A DNA stretch of 64,000 nt from Thermobifida halotolerans (lineage in GTDB: Bacteria > Actinomycetota > Actinomycetes > Streptosporangiales > Streptosporangiaceae), in the NCBI RefSeq assembly GCF_003574835.2, contig NZ_CP063196.1, positions 3,286,001 through 3,350,000 of the forward strand, given 5' to 3'. This document shows positions 43,053 through 51,781 of this stretch, piece by piece. The position numbers and the translations under genes are program-made. Under the pieces are notes generated by a model. It saw only the letters and a list, made by a program, of their open reading frames with translations. It was not told where the DNA came from and searched no databases. How positions within the stretch are numbered: position 1 is the stretch's first letter; every line of letters starts with the position of its first letter.

Positions 43053-44456
43053 CTACCTCCCGGCCTCCGTGTCGCGGAGCGCCGCCTGGCGCACCGCCTC
43101 CGCCACCCGCTGGGACAGCCCCTGGTGGAAGACGCTGGGGATGATGTAGTGCGGGCTCAGCTCGTCGGCGGTGACGACCGAGGCCAGCGCGTCGGCGGCG
43201 GCCAGCATCATGTCGGAGGTCACCCGGTGGCTCTGGGCGTCCAGCAGGCCGCGGAAGAAGCCGGGGAAGACCAGCACGTTGTTGATCTGGTTGGGGTAGT
43301 CGCTGCGTCCGGTGGCCACGACCGCGGCGTGCAGGGAGGCGATCTCCGGGTCGACCTCCGGGTCGGGGTTGGCCAAGGCGAAGATGATCGAGTCGTCGTT
43401 CATCTCGGCGATGTCCTCGCCGGAGAGCACGTTGGGTGCCGAGACGCCGACGAACACGTCGGCGCCGCGCACCGCTCCCCTCAGGTTTCCGGAGTAGCCG
43501 GTCTGGTTGGTGTTGGCGGCGATCCACTCCAGGTTGGCGTCGAGGTCGTCGCGGCCCGGGTGCACGGCTCCGCGGACGTCGCAGACGACGACGTCCTTGG
43601 CTCCGGCGTGGAGCAGCAGTTTGAGGATGGCGGTGCCGGCCGCGCCCGCGCCGGACATGGCGATGCGGACCCCGCCGAGCTCCTTGCCGACCACGCGCAG
43701 CGCGTTCTTGAGCGCGGCCAGCACCACGATCGCGGTGCCGTGCTGGTCGTCGTGGAAGACCGGGATGTCCAGCAGCTCCCGCAGCCGGGCCTCCACCTCG
43801 AAGCAGCGGGGGGCGGAGATGTCCTCCAGGTTGATGCCGCCGAAGCCGGGGGCGATGATCTGCACCGTGCGCACGATCTCGTCGGTGTCCTGGGTGTCCA
43901 GGGCGATGGGCCAGGCGTCGATGTCGGCGAACCGCTTGAACAGGGCCGCCTTGCCCTCCATGACCGGCAGGGACGCCTCGGGGCCGATGTTGCCCAGGCC
44001 GAGCACGGCCGAGCCGTCGGTGACCACGGCGACGCTGTTGCGTTTGACGGTCAGGCGGCGGGCGTCGTAGGGGTTGGCCGCGATCGCGGAGGAGACGCGG
44101 GCCACCCCGGGGGTGTAGGCCATGGAGAGTTCGTCGCGGTTGCGCAGCGGCACCTTGGAGCGCATCTCGATCTTGCCGCCCAGGTGCATGAGGAAGGTGC
44201 GGTCGCTGACCTTGTGGACGGTGACGCCCTCGACGGCGTCCAGGGAGTCGACGATCGCCTGCGCGTGGTTGGTGTCGCGGGCGGCGCAGGTGACGTCGAT
44301 GCGCAGCCGTTCGTGTCCGGAGGAGTTCACGTCGAGTGCGGTGACGATGCCTCCCACCCGTTCGACGGCGTTGGTGAGGCTGCTCACGGCGCTGGCGCGT
44401 CCGTCGATCTCCAACCGGACCGTGATCGAGTAGGAAACGCTGGGAAGGCTGGCCAC
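43053..44456 (-). CDS. NAD(P)-dependent malic enzyme with N-terminal ACT domain
   Basis: Oxidative decarboxylase of malate to pyruvate, 467 residues. Residues 1-80 form an ACT-like domain (YSITVRLEIDGRASAVSSLTNAVERVGGIVTALD), then comes the malic domain with MAYTPGVARVS, the Tyr/Lys region LTVKRNSVAVVTDGSAVLGLGNIGPEA and metal-binding FHDDQHGTAIV, and the NAD fold with SGAGAAGTA. It begins at GTG 44456, with GAGGAG 8 bases upstream. The ACT domain suggests control by a small ligand, probably an amino acid. It stands alone. Confidence 0.94.
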   Translation of the reverse strand: MASLPSVSYSITVRLEIDGRASAVSSLTNAVERVGGIVTALDVNSSGHERLRIDVTCAARDTNHAQAIVDSLDAVEGVTVHKVSDRTFLMHLGGKIEMRSKVPLRNRDELSMAYTPGVARVSSAIAANPYDARRLTVKRNSVAVVTDGSAVLGLGNIGPEASLPVMEGKAALFKRFADIDAWPIALDTQDTDEIVRTVQIIAPGFGGINLEDISAPRCFEVEARLRELLDIPVFHDDQHGTAIVVLAALKNALRVVGKELGGVRIAMSGAGAAGTAILKLLLHAGAKDVVVCDVRGAVHPGRDDLDANLEWIAANTNQTGYSGNLRGAVRGADVFVGVSAPNVLSGEDIAEMNDDSIIFALANPDPEVDPEIASLHAAVVATGRSDYPNQINNVLVFPGFFRGLLDAQSHRVTSDMMLAAADALASVVTADELSPHYIIPSVFHQGLSQRVAEAVRQAALRDTEAGR

Positions 44457-44659
44457 GGGAAGCTCCTCGTTTTCACCTGTCGACCGTGTGCGGACGGGTC
44501 GCTGTCATTCATGGTGCCACCGTCCGCGTCGGTCGGGACGAGCGCCGTCCGACGGGAGAAGGCGGGCACGGGGCGGGGGTGCGGGATCGGCCGGGGTTGC
44601 GGGCGGTCCCGGGGGCGAGAACGCGGTGGGAACCGCCGCATCCGCGCGGCGGTCCGCTC

Positions 44660-44987
44660 GGGTCGGCGTTCTCCCGCGCGTTCCCGTGCCAGGCGTCCGA
44701 TGATATCGACACATGTGGTGCGCGCGGTCAGTGCTGTGTCGAGGACCACCCGGTGGTGCTCGGGATGGGCGGGGTCGGCGCGGTGGAACCGCCGCACGTG
44801 GGCGCTGCGCGCCCGGCCGTGGGCGTCGGGGTCGCGCGGGGTGGGCGGACGCCGCCCGCCCGCCGCGGCGGCGCCGCGCGGAAGGGCCCCGGACCGCCCG
44901 GCCCCGCTCAGCGCCACGCCTGCCGCAGGCGCCGGTCCCGCGGCCCGCCGCGCCGTAGGTCGCGGAGATCGTCACCACGGGAGCCAT
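44660..44987 (-). pseudogene. Remnant of a cytidylate kinase-like family gene
   Basis: From ATG 44987 one frame reads MAPVVTISATYGAAG, the start typical of the actinobacterial cytidylate-kinase-like family. About 45 codons later a different frame carries RSAHVRRFHRADPAHPEHHRVVLDTALTARTTCVDIIGR in the style of that family's C-terminus. The two pieces are out of frame, and together span about 106 codons where the family has roughly 200. The nucleotide-binding core in between is missing, so the gene is both internally deleted and frameshifted. Recognition rests on short similarity by eye. Confidence 0.6.
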
Positions 44988-45086
44988 CGGACACCGCCCC
45001 TCCGCCGGACCTCCCGGGGCTCTACCCGGGTGGACACCGCTCAGCCGGGGACCGCGGCGGGTCCCCGGGGACGGGCGGGGTCCGGT

Positions 45087-46022
45087 TCAGAAGAGCGCGG
45101 AGGTGAGGTTGCGGCGGGCCTTGGCGACACGCGGGTCGCCGGAGGGCAGCACCTCGAAGAGGCCGAGCAGGTGCTTGCGCGCCCTGTCGCGGTCGTCCTC
45201 ACCGGTGCGGCGCACGGTCGTCACCAGCCGTTGGAACGCGTCGTCGACCTTGCCGCCGTACATGTCGAGGTCGGCGACCGCGCACTGGGCGTCGACGTCG
45301 GCGGGGTCGTCGGCGGCGGCCTTGCGGACCGCGTTGGCGTCGAGGTCGCGCACCCGGGCCATGAGGCGCACCTGCGCCAGCCCCATCCTGTGGTCGGCGT
45401 TGCCGGGTTCCCTCTCCAGCGCCGCGGTGTAGGCGGCCTCGGCCGCGGCGAAGTCGCCGCGCTGGACCGCCTCGGCGGCCTCGGCCTGGACGGGGTCGCG
45501 CTGCTGGGGCTGCTCCTGCTCGGCGGGCTGGGCCGGGCCGAGGCCGGTGTAGTCCTCGGGCAGCACCCCCTGCTGCCGCAGCGCGTCGAAGACCTGGGTG
45601 AGCAGGCTCCGCACCTGGTCCTCGTCCATCGGCCCGGCCGCGAGCGGCTGGATCTGGCCGCCGAGGGTGAGGTAGAGGGCGGGCACCCCCTGGGCGCGCA
45701 GGGCCTGGGCGAGCTGCGGGCTGGCCTCGGCGTCGACCTTGGCCAGCAGCCACTGCCCCCCGGCCTCGGTCGCCAGTCTGTCCAGCGCCTGCTCGGCCTG
45801 CCTGGACTCGCCCGACCAGCTCGCCAGGAGGATCAGGAGGACCGGGATCTGCAGGGACCGTTCCAGGACGTCTCTTTGGAAGTTCTCCTCGGTGACGTCC
45901 ACGGCGTAGGGGTTGGCGGTTCCCGACGCCGCCTCGGCCTGCCGCTTGGCCTCGCGTTCCAGAGCCGCTTTGCGCGCGCCGAGATCGACCGCGCCGTGCA
46001 TGGAGAGTTCCGAAGGCTGCAT
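45087..46022 (-). CDS. Thioredoxin-fold/TPR co-chaperone (CnoX/YbbN-like), redox-inactive
   Basis: A 311-residue cytoplasmic protein: thioredoxin-like domain about residues 40-155 and TPR-like repeats after 180 (EAVQRGDFAAAEAAYTAALEREPGN). Where thioredoxin has WCGPC this protein has WSGES, so it cannot do dithiol chemistry. Homologues (CnoX/YbbN) bind unfolded proteins and pass them to GroEL or DnaK. GGATGGAG precedes the ATG. The gene is convergent with none and 68 bases from the MarR gene end. Confidence 0.88.
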   Translation of the reverse strand: MQPSELSMHGAVDLGARKAALEREAKRQAEAASGTANPYAVDVTEENFQRDVLERSLQIPVLLILLASWSGESRQAEQALDRLATEAGGQWLLAKVDAEASPQLAQALRAQGVPALYLTLGGQIQPLAAGPMDEDQVRSLLTQVFDALRQQGVLPEDYTGLGPAQPAEQEQPQQRDPVQAEAAEAVQRGDFAAAEAAYTAALEREPGNADHRMGLAQVRLMARVRDLDANAVRKAAADDPADVDAQCAVADLDMYGGKVDDAFQRLVTTVRRTGEDDRDRARKHLLGLFEVLPSGDPRVAKARRNLTSALF

Positions 46023-46090
46023 GTCTCCATCCTGCCGTATCCGTCACGGCCGCGGTGAACCTTCGTCCCCTCGAAGGCCGCGCGTCGGGC

Positions 46091-46603
46091 TCAGCTCTCG
46101 GCGGGGAAGTCCCCGTAGTCCACCCGGAGCTTCTTGAACAGGCTGTGGATCTGCCACAGCTCCTCGTCGGTGTAGCAGCTCAGGCCGAACTTCATGTCCA
46201 GCAGGTCACGGGTGGCCCGCTCCATCACCTCGCGTCCGGAGTCGGTGATCTCGGCGAGGGTGCCGCGCCCGTCGCTGGGGTTGGGCCTGCGGCGCACGAA
46301 CCCCTGGCGCTCCAGGCGGTCGATGGTGTTGGTCACGCTGGTGGGATGTACCATCAGCCGTTCGCCGATCTTGCCCAGCGGAAGCGCGCCACTGGAGCTG
46401 AAGCTGAGCAGGACCAACGCCTCGTAGCGGGCGAAGGTCAGCGCGTACGGCTTGAGCGTGGCGTCCAACTGTGCGATGAGGAGCTGCTGCGCCCGCATGA
46501 CCGAGGTCACCGCGGCCATCGCCGGGGACCTGCCCCAGCGGTCGGTCCAGTTGTCGTGTGCGCGCTCGATCGGGTCGAACGCGAGGTTCAGCGGGTTTCC
46601 CAC
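46091..46603 (-). CDS. MarR family transcriptional regulator
   Basis: Winged-helix regulator of 170 residues (LPLGKIGERLMVHPTSVTNTIDRLERQGFVRRRPNPSDGRG). The ligand is unknown. I start at GTG 46603, seven bases after TAGAGT (46611-46616), so a leaderless mRNA is likely; a GTG at 46612 overlaps that -10. It lies downstream of the thiolase gene but after a terminator, so it has its own promoter. A palindrome between the thiolase and mce genes could be its target, but that is speculation. Confidence 0.9.
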   Translation of the reverse strand: MGNPLNLAFDPIERAHDNWTDRWGRSPAMAAVTSVMRAQQLLIAQLDATLKPYALTFARYEALVLLSFSSSGALPLGKIGERLMVHPTSVTNTIDRLERQGFVRRRPNPSDGRGTLAEITDSGREVMERATRDLLDMKFGLSCYTDEELWQIHSLFKKLRVDYGDFPAES

Positions 46604-46654
46604 ACCGGACACTCTAGCGATCCCGCCGCGGGGGCCTGCGGGGGGTGAGAGGCG

Positions 46655-46687
46655 GCGTGGCCCCGGGCCAGAGCGCCGGGGCCACGC
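46655..46687 (-). terminator. Terminator after the thiolase gene
   Basis: Perfect 12-bp stem GCGTGGCCCCGG with its complement and a 9-base loop, 40 bases beyond the thiolase stop. Confidence 0.65.
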
Positions 46688-46726
46688 GCCGGAGGGACAG
46701 GGGCTCTCCTGTCGGCGCCGCCCGGA

Positions 46727-47914
46727 TCAGGCCGCGGGCACCGACAGCAGCAGCGCGTCGCCCTGGCCTCCGCCGCCGCACAGGCCCGCGGCGCCCAGCC
46801 CGCCGCCGCGGCGGCGCAGCTCGTGCACCAGGTGCAGGACGATACGGGCACCCGACATGCCGACGGGGTGGCCCAGCGCGATCGCGCCCCCGTTGACGTT
46901 GACGATGTCCTCGGAGACGCCCAGGTCGCGCACGGACTGCAGCGCCACGCTGGCGAACGCCTCGTTGATCTCGACCAGGTCGAGGTCGGAGACCTCCCTG
47001 CCCGCCTTGGTGAGCGCGTGCCGGATCGCGTTGGACGGCTGGGAGTGCAGGGAGTTGTCCGGACCGGCGACGTTGCCGTGCGCGCCGATCTCGGCGAGGA
47101 TCTCGCAGCCCAGCTCCTCGGCCCTGGTCCGGCTCATCACCACGACCGCGCACGCGCCGTCGGAGATCTGGGAGGAGGAGCCGGCGGTGATGGTGCCCCC
47201 GGCGTCGAAGGAGGGGCGCAGCCGGGCCAGGCTCTCGACCGTGGTGTCGGGGCGGACGCCCTCGTCGGTGTCGAAGACGCGCGGCTCGCCCCTGCGCTGC
47301 GGGATCTCCACCGGGACGATCTCGTCCTTGAACAGTCCCGCCTCGATCGCGGCGGCGGCGCGCTGGTGCGACCGCGCGGCGAAGGCGTCCTGCTGCTCGC
47401 GGGTGAGGCCGTGCCTGGCGTTGTGGCGCTCGGTGGACAGCCCCATGGACACGTTGTCGAAGGCGTCGGTGAGGGCGTCGTGGGCGGTGGCGTCGAGCAC
47501 CTCGATGGAGCCGTACTTGTAGCCGTGGCGCGCCCTGGGCAGCACGTGCGGGGCGTTGGTCATGGACTCCATGCCGCCCGCGACGACCACGTCGAACTCT
47601 CCGGCGGAGATCAACTGGTCGGCCAGGGCGATCGCGTCGAGGCCCGACAGGCAGACCTTGTTGACGGTGACCGAGGGGACGCTCATGGGGATGCCCGCCC
47701 TGACCGAGGCCTGGCGCGAGGGGATCTGCCCCTGGCCGGCCTGCAGGACCTGCCCCATGATGACGTAGTCGACCCGGTCCCCGGGGATCGCGGCCCGCTC
47801 CAGCGCCGCCCTGATGGCCGTGGCGCCCAGGTCCACGGCCTCGAAACCGGCAAGGGCTCCGAGGAGCTTTCCTATGGGGGTGCGCGCGCCGCCGACGATG
47901 ACCGATCCAGGCAT
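46727..47914 (-). CDS. Acetyl-CoA C-acetyltransferase (thiolase)
   Basis: Thiolase of 395 residues that condenses two acetyl-CoA or cleaves acetoacetyl-CoA. The acylated cysteine is in [11 protein letters not shown], and the C-terminal [15 protein letters not shown] and CGGGGQGDA carry the other active-site residues. AGGAGGGC is before the ATG. It is divergent from the methylmalonyl-CoA epimerase gene, with a palindrome in the shared promoter region. Likely links to short-chain acyl-CoA metabolism together with the 3-hydroxyacyl-CoA dehydrogenase 4 kb away. Confidence 0.95.
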   Translation of the reverse strand: MPGSVIVGGARTPIGKLLGALAGFEAVDLGATAIRAALERAAIPGDRVDYVIMGQVLQAGQGQIPSRQASVRAGIPMSVPSVTVNKVCLSGLDAIALADQLISAGEFDVVVAGGMESMTNAPHVLPRARHGYKYGSIEVLDATAHDALTDAFDNVSMGLSTERHNARHGLTREQQDAFAARSHQRAAAAIEAGLFKDEIVPVEIPQRRGEPRVFDTDEGVRPDTTVESLARLRPSFDAGGTITAGSSSQISDGACAVVVMSRTRAEELGCEILAEIGAHGNVAGPDNSLHSQPSNAIRHALTKAGREVSDLDLVEINEAFASVALQSVRDLGVSEDIVNVNGGAIALGHPVGMSGARIVLHLVHELRRRGGGLGAAGLCGGGGQGDALLLSVPAA

Positions 47915-47945
47915 TGAACAGCCCTCCTAAGTCGTCCCTCACCTG

Positions 47946-47963
47946 GTCTGTCACCATACAGAC
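47946..47963. promoter_or_regulatory. Inverted repeat between divergent thiolase and mce genes
   Basis: GTCTGT-CACCAT-ACAGAC is a perfect 6-6-6 inverted repeat. On the minus strand it overlaps TATGGT, a possible -10 for the thiolase gene. The position fits an operator acting on both genes. Confidence 0.5.
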
Positions 47964-47998
47964 AGCCGGATCAGCGGCTTGGAGGCAGGGAGGACGTT

Positions 47999-48436
47999 TT
48001 GCTCACCCGTATCGACCACATCGGCATAGCCTGCCGGAACCTGGACGAGACCGTGCGCTTCTACCGGGAGACCTACGGCTTCGAGGTGACCCACGAGGAG
48101 GTCAACGAGGAGCAGGGGGTGCGGGAGGCGATGCTGCGGATCAACGGGACCGACGACGGCGGGGCGAGTTACCTGCAACTGCTGGAGCCGATCCGTGAGG
48201 ACTCCCCGGTGGCCAGGTTCCTCGCCAGGAACGGCGAGGGGGTGCACCACATCGCGTTCGGGACCGCGGACGTGGCCGGGGCCGCCGCGGCGGTCGGCGG
48301 ACGCGGGGTCCGGGTGCTCGACGCGGCGCCGCGCAGCGGTTCGATGGGGTCCCTGATCACGTTCCTGCACCCCAAGGACTGCGGTGGAGTGCTCACCGAA
48401 CTGGTCCAGGCGCGTGAGGACGGCCCCGGGCACTGA
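47999..48436 (+). CDS. mce: Methylmalonyl-CoA epimerase
   Basis: VOC-fold enzyme of 145 residues interconverting (S)- and (R)-methylmalonyl-CoA in propionate metabolism. Metal ligands are in RIDHIGIACRN, GVHHIAFGT and LTELVQA. TTG 47999 is used, with GGGAGGA upstream. It is followed by a coiled-coil gene after 450 bases. A PduO-type cobalamin adenosyltransferase, the cofactor supplier of methylmalonyl-CoA mutase, is encoded 11 kb away. Confidence 0.94.
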   Translation: MLTRIDHIGIACRNLDETVRFYRETYGFEVTHEEVNEEQGVREAMLRINGTDDGGASYLQLLEPIREDSPVARFLARNGEGVHHIAFGTADVAGAAAAVGGRGVRVLDAAPRSGSMGSLITFLHPKDCGGVLTELVQAREDGPGH

Positions 48437-48884
48437 GTCCCGCAGGAGAGGGGTGACCGGGGGACGCGGGCTTCGGCGCGGGCCGCGTGGCCGTCCGTGT
48501 CGAAGCGTCCCCAAGCCCGTACGGAGCGACCGAAAACCCAGGTTCTCCCCCAAACCACCTTCCGTTGGCGTCATGGCTTGATAAAGTCTTCTGGCTGCCG
48601 TTTCTCCTTCGGCGGCTTCTACTTCCAACCCCAGCGGTTCACGTCCTCGTTTCCAGGCGGACGCAAAACACCAGTTCGTCGGGCAATTGGCACAATCCCA
48701 TAGCAATGTGGTGAACCCACCGCAGGGTCCACCACCGCGGAGTAGGCTCGCGCACAGAGACGCGGTCTTCGTGCCAAGGCAGTGCAGACACGGTCTCGAC
48801 CGGACGCCGCGGCGTCCGCCGCACCGAAACGAAGACATCCGTCCGTAAAGTAGCCGTCTCGTCACCTGTTCAGGATTCCGCCAC
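48437..48884. other. Intergenic region before the coiled-coil gene
   Basis: About 450 bases with lower GC from 48580 to 48720 and no credible gene. A TAAAGT at 48845-48850 could be the -10 of the coiled-coil gene, with a leader of about 30 bases. Confidence 0.35.
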
Positions 48885-50195
48885 ATGTCGTCCGATATTG
48901 ACGCCCAGCTCAGTAATTTCTTCGACGAAAACAACCAGGCGACGGAGTTCGACGTTGTCCTGCGCGGCTACGACCGCACCCAGGTCAACGAGTACCTCGC
49001 CCAGCTCCGGCAAGAAGGCCGCCAGGCCCGCGAAGAGGCCGAGAAGTACCGCAAGGACCTGACCGAGGCCAAGCGCCAGTTGCAGGAACAGGAGCGTCCC
49101 ACCTACTCCGGTCTGGGCGCCCGTATCGAGCAGCTGCTGCGCCTGGCCGAGGAGCAGGCCACCGAACTCGTGCACGACGCCCGCGCCAAGGCCAACGACA
49201 TCAAGGTCGCCGCCAAGGTCGAGGCCGCCGAGATGCGCGCCGCCGCCGAGAACGAGGCCACCGAGCTGCGTTCGACCGCGCAGCGCGAGGCCGACGAGAT
49301 GCGTCAGTCCGCCGAGATGGAGGCGGACGAGATCCGCACCTCCGCGCGGCGCGAGGCCGACGAGCTGACCTCCACCACCGAGCGCGAGGTGCAGAAGAAG
49401 CGTTCCGCGGTCGACCACGAGATCGCGGAGAAGCGCGCCACCTTCGAGGGTGAGATCGCCAAGCTGCGCACCACCACCGAGCGCGAGTGCGCCCAGGCGC
49501 GTGCCTCGGCCAAGCGCGAGCGGGACGAGATGATCCAGGCCGCCAAGCGCCAGGCCGACGAGATGCGGTCGCAGGCCCAGCGCGCCCTGGAGGAGAGCGA
49601 GGCTCGGCGGGCCCAGGAGGAGGCCGACTTCGAGATCCAGCTCGCCAGCCGCCGTGAGGAGGCCGAGCGCCAGGACGCCGAGCGGCTGGCCGCCGCGCAG
49701 GCCGCGACGCAGAAGCTGGTCGCCGAGGCCGAGGAGCGGGCCGCCAGCGCCGAGCAGCGGGCCACCAAGGCCAGCTCGCAGGCCGAGCAGACCCGCCGCG
49801 AGGCCGAGCAGCACGCCAAGCAGGTCGTGGCCAACGCCAAGAAGCACGCCGAGCAGATCACCTCCGAGGCCAAGGCCAAGGCCCAGCACCTGGTCAGCGA
49901 CGCCAAGACCGAGGCCGACCGGATTCTGACCAAGGCCCAGCAGGAGGTCGACGAGCTCACCCGCCAGCGCGACAGCATCCAGTCCCACCTGCAGCAGCTG
50001 CGTCAGCTGCTGGGTGGCGGGGCCGGTTCCTTCCCCGCCCCTCCGGTGGCCGCGTCCGCGGAGCCCGCGGCGATCGAGTCGACCCCGTCCGCGCCGTCCG
50101 GCGGTGCCCCGAGCAACGGCCAGAAGCAGCCGGTGGCCGCTCCGTCCGGTAACAAGAGCAGCGGTGCCGACGACGAGGACTGGTGGCAGGAGTAG
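48885..50195 (+). CDS. FilP/DivIVA-like coiled-coil cytoskeletal protein
   Basis: A 436-residue protein with an N-terminal DivIVA-like segment (FDVVLRGYDRTQVNEYLAQL) followed by about 300 residues of Ala/Glu/Arg/Lys-rich heptads and a flexible Pro/Ser/Gly tail ending in DDEDWWQE. Streptomyces homologues next to the same thiolase-mce pair are the polar growth proteins Scy and FilP. This one is FilP-sized, and the much longer Scy gene is absent. It probably builds filaments at growth poles. AGGA lies 9 bases upstream of the ATG. Confidence 0.88.
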   Translation: MSSDIDAQLSNFFDENNQATEFDVVLRGYDRTQVNEYLAQLRQEGRQAREEAEKYRKDLTEAKRQLQEQERPTYSGLGARIEQLLRLAEEQATELVHDARAKANDIKVAAKVEAAEMRAAAENEATELRSTAQREADEMRQSAEMEADEIRTSARREADELTSTTEREVQKKRSAVDHEIAEKRATFEGEIAKLRTTTERECAQARASAKRERDEMIQAAKRQADEMRSQAQRALEESEARRAQEEADFEIQLASRREEAERQDAERLAAAQAATQKLVAEAEERAASAEQRATKASSQAEQTRREAEQHAKQVVANAKKHAEQITSEAKAKAQHLVSDAKTEADRILTKAQQEVDELTRQRDSIQSHLQQLRQLLGGGAGSFPAPPVAASAEPAAIESTPSAPSGGAPSNGQKQPVAAPSGNKSSGADDEDWWQE

Positions 50196-50224
50196 ACCAC
50201 GTCATCGTGGCGGTACTCCACTGA

Positions 50225-50256
50225 GCGGGGGCCCGGACCGGGCCCCCGCTTCTCTG
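50225..50256 (+). terminator. Terminator of the coiled-coil gene
   Basis: Ten-base-pair GCGGGGGCCC/GGGCCCCCGC stem with GGACC loop, followed by TTCTCTGTT. Confidence 0.8.
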
Positions 50257-50604
50257 TTCCGTTCCGCTCCCCGAGCGGGTTCGGGGGCCTCTGTCCGGGG
50301 AGGGCCTGAGGCCGGCGCCGGGAGTCAGGGGCGCGGCGAGGCGTTCCGGGGCCGTCACGGGTCGGCGGCGGAGGGGCAGGCGCGCGGAGCGCCCGAGCCA
50401 CCCGCGCCGCGGGCTGGGCAGGCCCGTGCCTCGGCGATCCCGCACCACCGGCTCCCGCGCCCCGGTGGTGCGGGGCGTTCGTCTCTTCCCTCCGTGGAGG
50501 CGCTGAGCGGGTCGGGGACGCGCCGGCTCCGGCGGAGCCTGCTCGGCGCTGTCCCGCCCGCCCCCGGAGCCGAGGCTCCCGGGCTCTTCTCCGGGGCCGG
50601 AGGG
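50257..50604. other. GC-rich spacer, nothing recognised
   Basis: About 350 bases between the terminator of the coiled-coil gene and the end of the convergent hydrolase gene. I see no gene, RNA or repeat. Confidence 0.3.
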
Positions 50605-51339
50605 TCAGAGGAGCGTGTCCTTCTCGTGGGGGCCGTCCCACTCGGTGGGCAGGGGATGGGCGCCGGGGGCGACCCGTCTGACGATCTCGTTCAGCACGAT
50701 GCGCACGTAGGGTTCGCCCACCCACAGGTGTTTGGCGTTGTCCACACCGATCACCTCGGCCTGCGGGACGCGGGAGAAGCGCCGCCTGGCCTCCTCGGGA
50801 CGCAGGTAGTCGTCGTGTTCGGGGACGAGCGCGACCAGGGGCCTGCCGAACTCGGCCCAGGCGTCCAGGTCGGCGTCGGTGGCGCGGTGCAGTGGCGGCG
50901 ACAGCAGGATCGCGCCCCGGACGGCGGGGTCGTGCCCCCACTTCAGCGCCAGTTCGGTGCCGAAGGACCAGCCCACCAGCCACGGTTCGGGCAGGTCCTC
51001 GAACTCGGTGAACTCGATGGCCGCGGCGACGTCGTGGCGTTCGGTCTCGCCGCCGCCGAACTCCCCCTCGCTGGTGCCGTGCCGGGAGGAGGTGCCGCGC
51101 GTGTTGAACCGCAGCACCGCGACGTCGGCCAGTGCGGGCAGCCGGAAGGACGCCTTGCGCAGCACGTGGCTGTCCATCATCCCCTCCGCGGTGGGCAGCG
51201 GGTGCAGGCAGACGATCGTGGCCACCGGGTCGTTGTCCTGCGGCAGCGCGAGTTCTCCGACCAGCGCCAGGCCGTCCGCGGTGTGCAGGGTGATGGGGCG
51301 CCGCCGGGCGGGCAGCACGGTACTCGCGCGGATCTCCAT
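50605..51339 (-). CDS. Alpha/beta hydrolase
   Basis: A 244-residue hydrolase with nucleophile motif GWSFGTE, acid in VPEHDDYLRP and His in NAKHLWVGEP. The N-terminal resembles small dienelactone-hydrolase or acyl-peptide esterases (VATIVCLHPLPTAEGMMDS). Substrate unknown. GAGGAACC precedes the ATG. It is 40 bases downstream of a zinc-ribbon-like gene on the same strand. Confidence 0.88.
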   Translation of the reverse strand: MEIRASTVLPARRRPITLHTADGLALVGELALPQDNDPVATIVCLHPLPTAEGMMDSHVLRKASFRLPALADVAVLRFNTRGTSSRHGTSEGEFGGGETERHDVAAAIEFTEFEDLPEPWLVGWSFGTELALKWGHDPAVRGAILLSPPLHRATDADLDAWAEFGRPLVALVPEHDDYLRPEEARRRFSRVPQAEVIGVDNAKHLWVGEPYVRIVLNEIVRRVAPGAHPLPTEWDGPHEKDTLL

Positions 51340-51379
51340 GGTTCCTCAGGGGTCGCGGATCTGGTGGGGTGGGGCGGAG

Positions 51380-51697
51380 TCAGCGCCGGGGGTAGCGGAC
51401 CGAGCGGTGGGCGCGCCTGTTCCAGCAGGAGCTGTGCCAGTGGCGGCGGTCGTCGCCGTCGCCGTAGGCGGACCAGGCCACCACGTGCGGCATGCCCGGA
51501 GGGATCTCCTGGTAGCAGCCGGGACAGCGGTAGGTCTTGACCGCCGCGGCCCCGCTGATCCGGCGGATCGCCCACTGCCCGTCCGGTCCGTTCTCGTACT
51601 GTTCCCCGCCGGTGATGCGGTTGACCAACGCGGACTCGTCGTCGCGGGGCCGGTTGGCTCCCTTTCTGCGGCGGGGAATGTTGCGGCGCGGACTCAC
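51380..51697 (-). CDS. Zinc-ribbon-like protein of unknown function
   Basis: A 105-residue, strongly basic protein. The first 35 residues are Arg-rich; the rest holds YRCPGCYQEIPPGMPHVVAW and RRHWHSSCW, so two pairs of Cys/His could bind one zinc. Similar ORFs occur in other actinobacteria beside nucS and 3-hydroxyacyl-CoA dehydrogenase genes. A nucleic-acid-binding role is a guess. TAGGCT (51704-51709) lies 6 bases before the GTG start, so the mRNA may be leaderless. Confidence 0.78.
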   Translation of the reverse strand: MSPRRNIPRRRKGANRPRDDESALVNRITGGEQYENGPDGQWAIRRISGAAAVKTYRCPGCYQEIPPGMPHVVAWSAYGDGDDRRHWHSSCWNRRAHRSVRYPRR

Positions 51698-51781
51698 CCT
51701 TCCAGCCTAGGAGAGAACCGGCTCGGACGGGATCTCGGGTCCTGCGCGGTGCGGCGGCCCCGGGAGCGTCCGGTGGCCGGG

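Noticed and set aside
44505-44917. Intact 160-178 residue protein in either minus-strand frame here
   Set aside because: Each frame holds only one part of the cytidylate-kinase-like similarity, and the rest is Arg/Pro-rich noise. A pseudogene explains both.
48639-48934. Minus-strand open frames upstream of the coiled-coil gene
   Set aside because: No RBS, mixed codon use and lower GC; they look like noncoding spacer.
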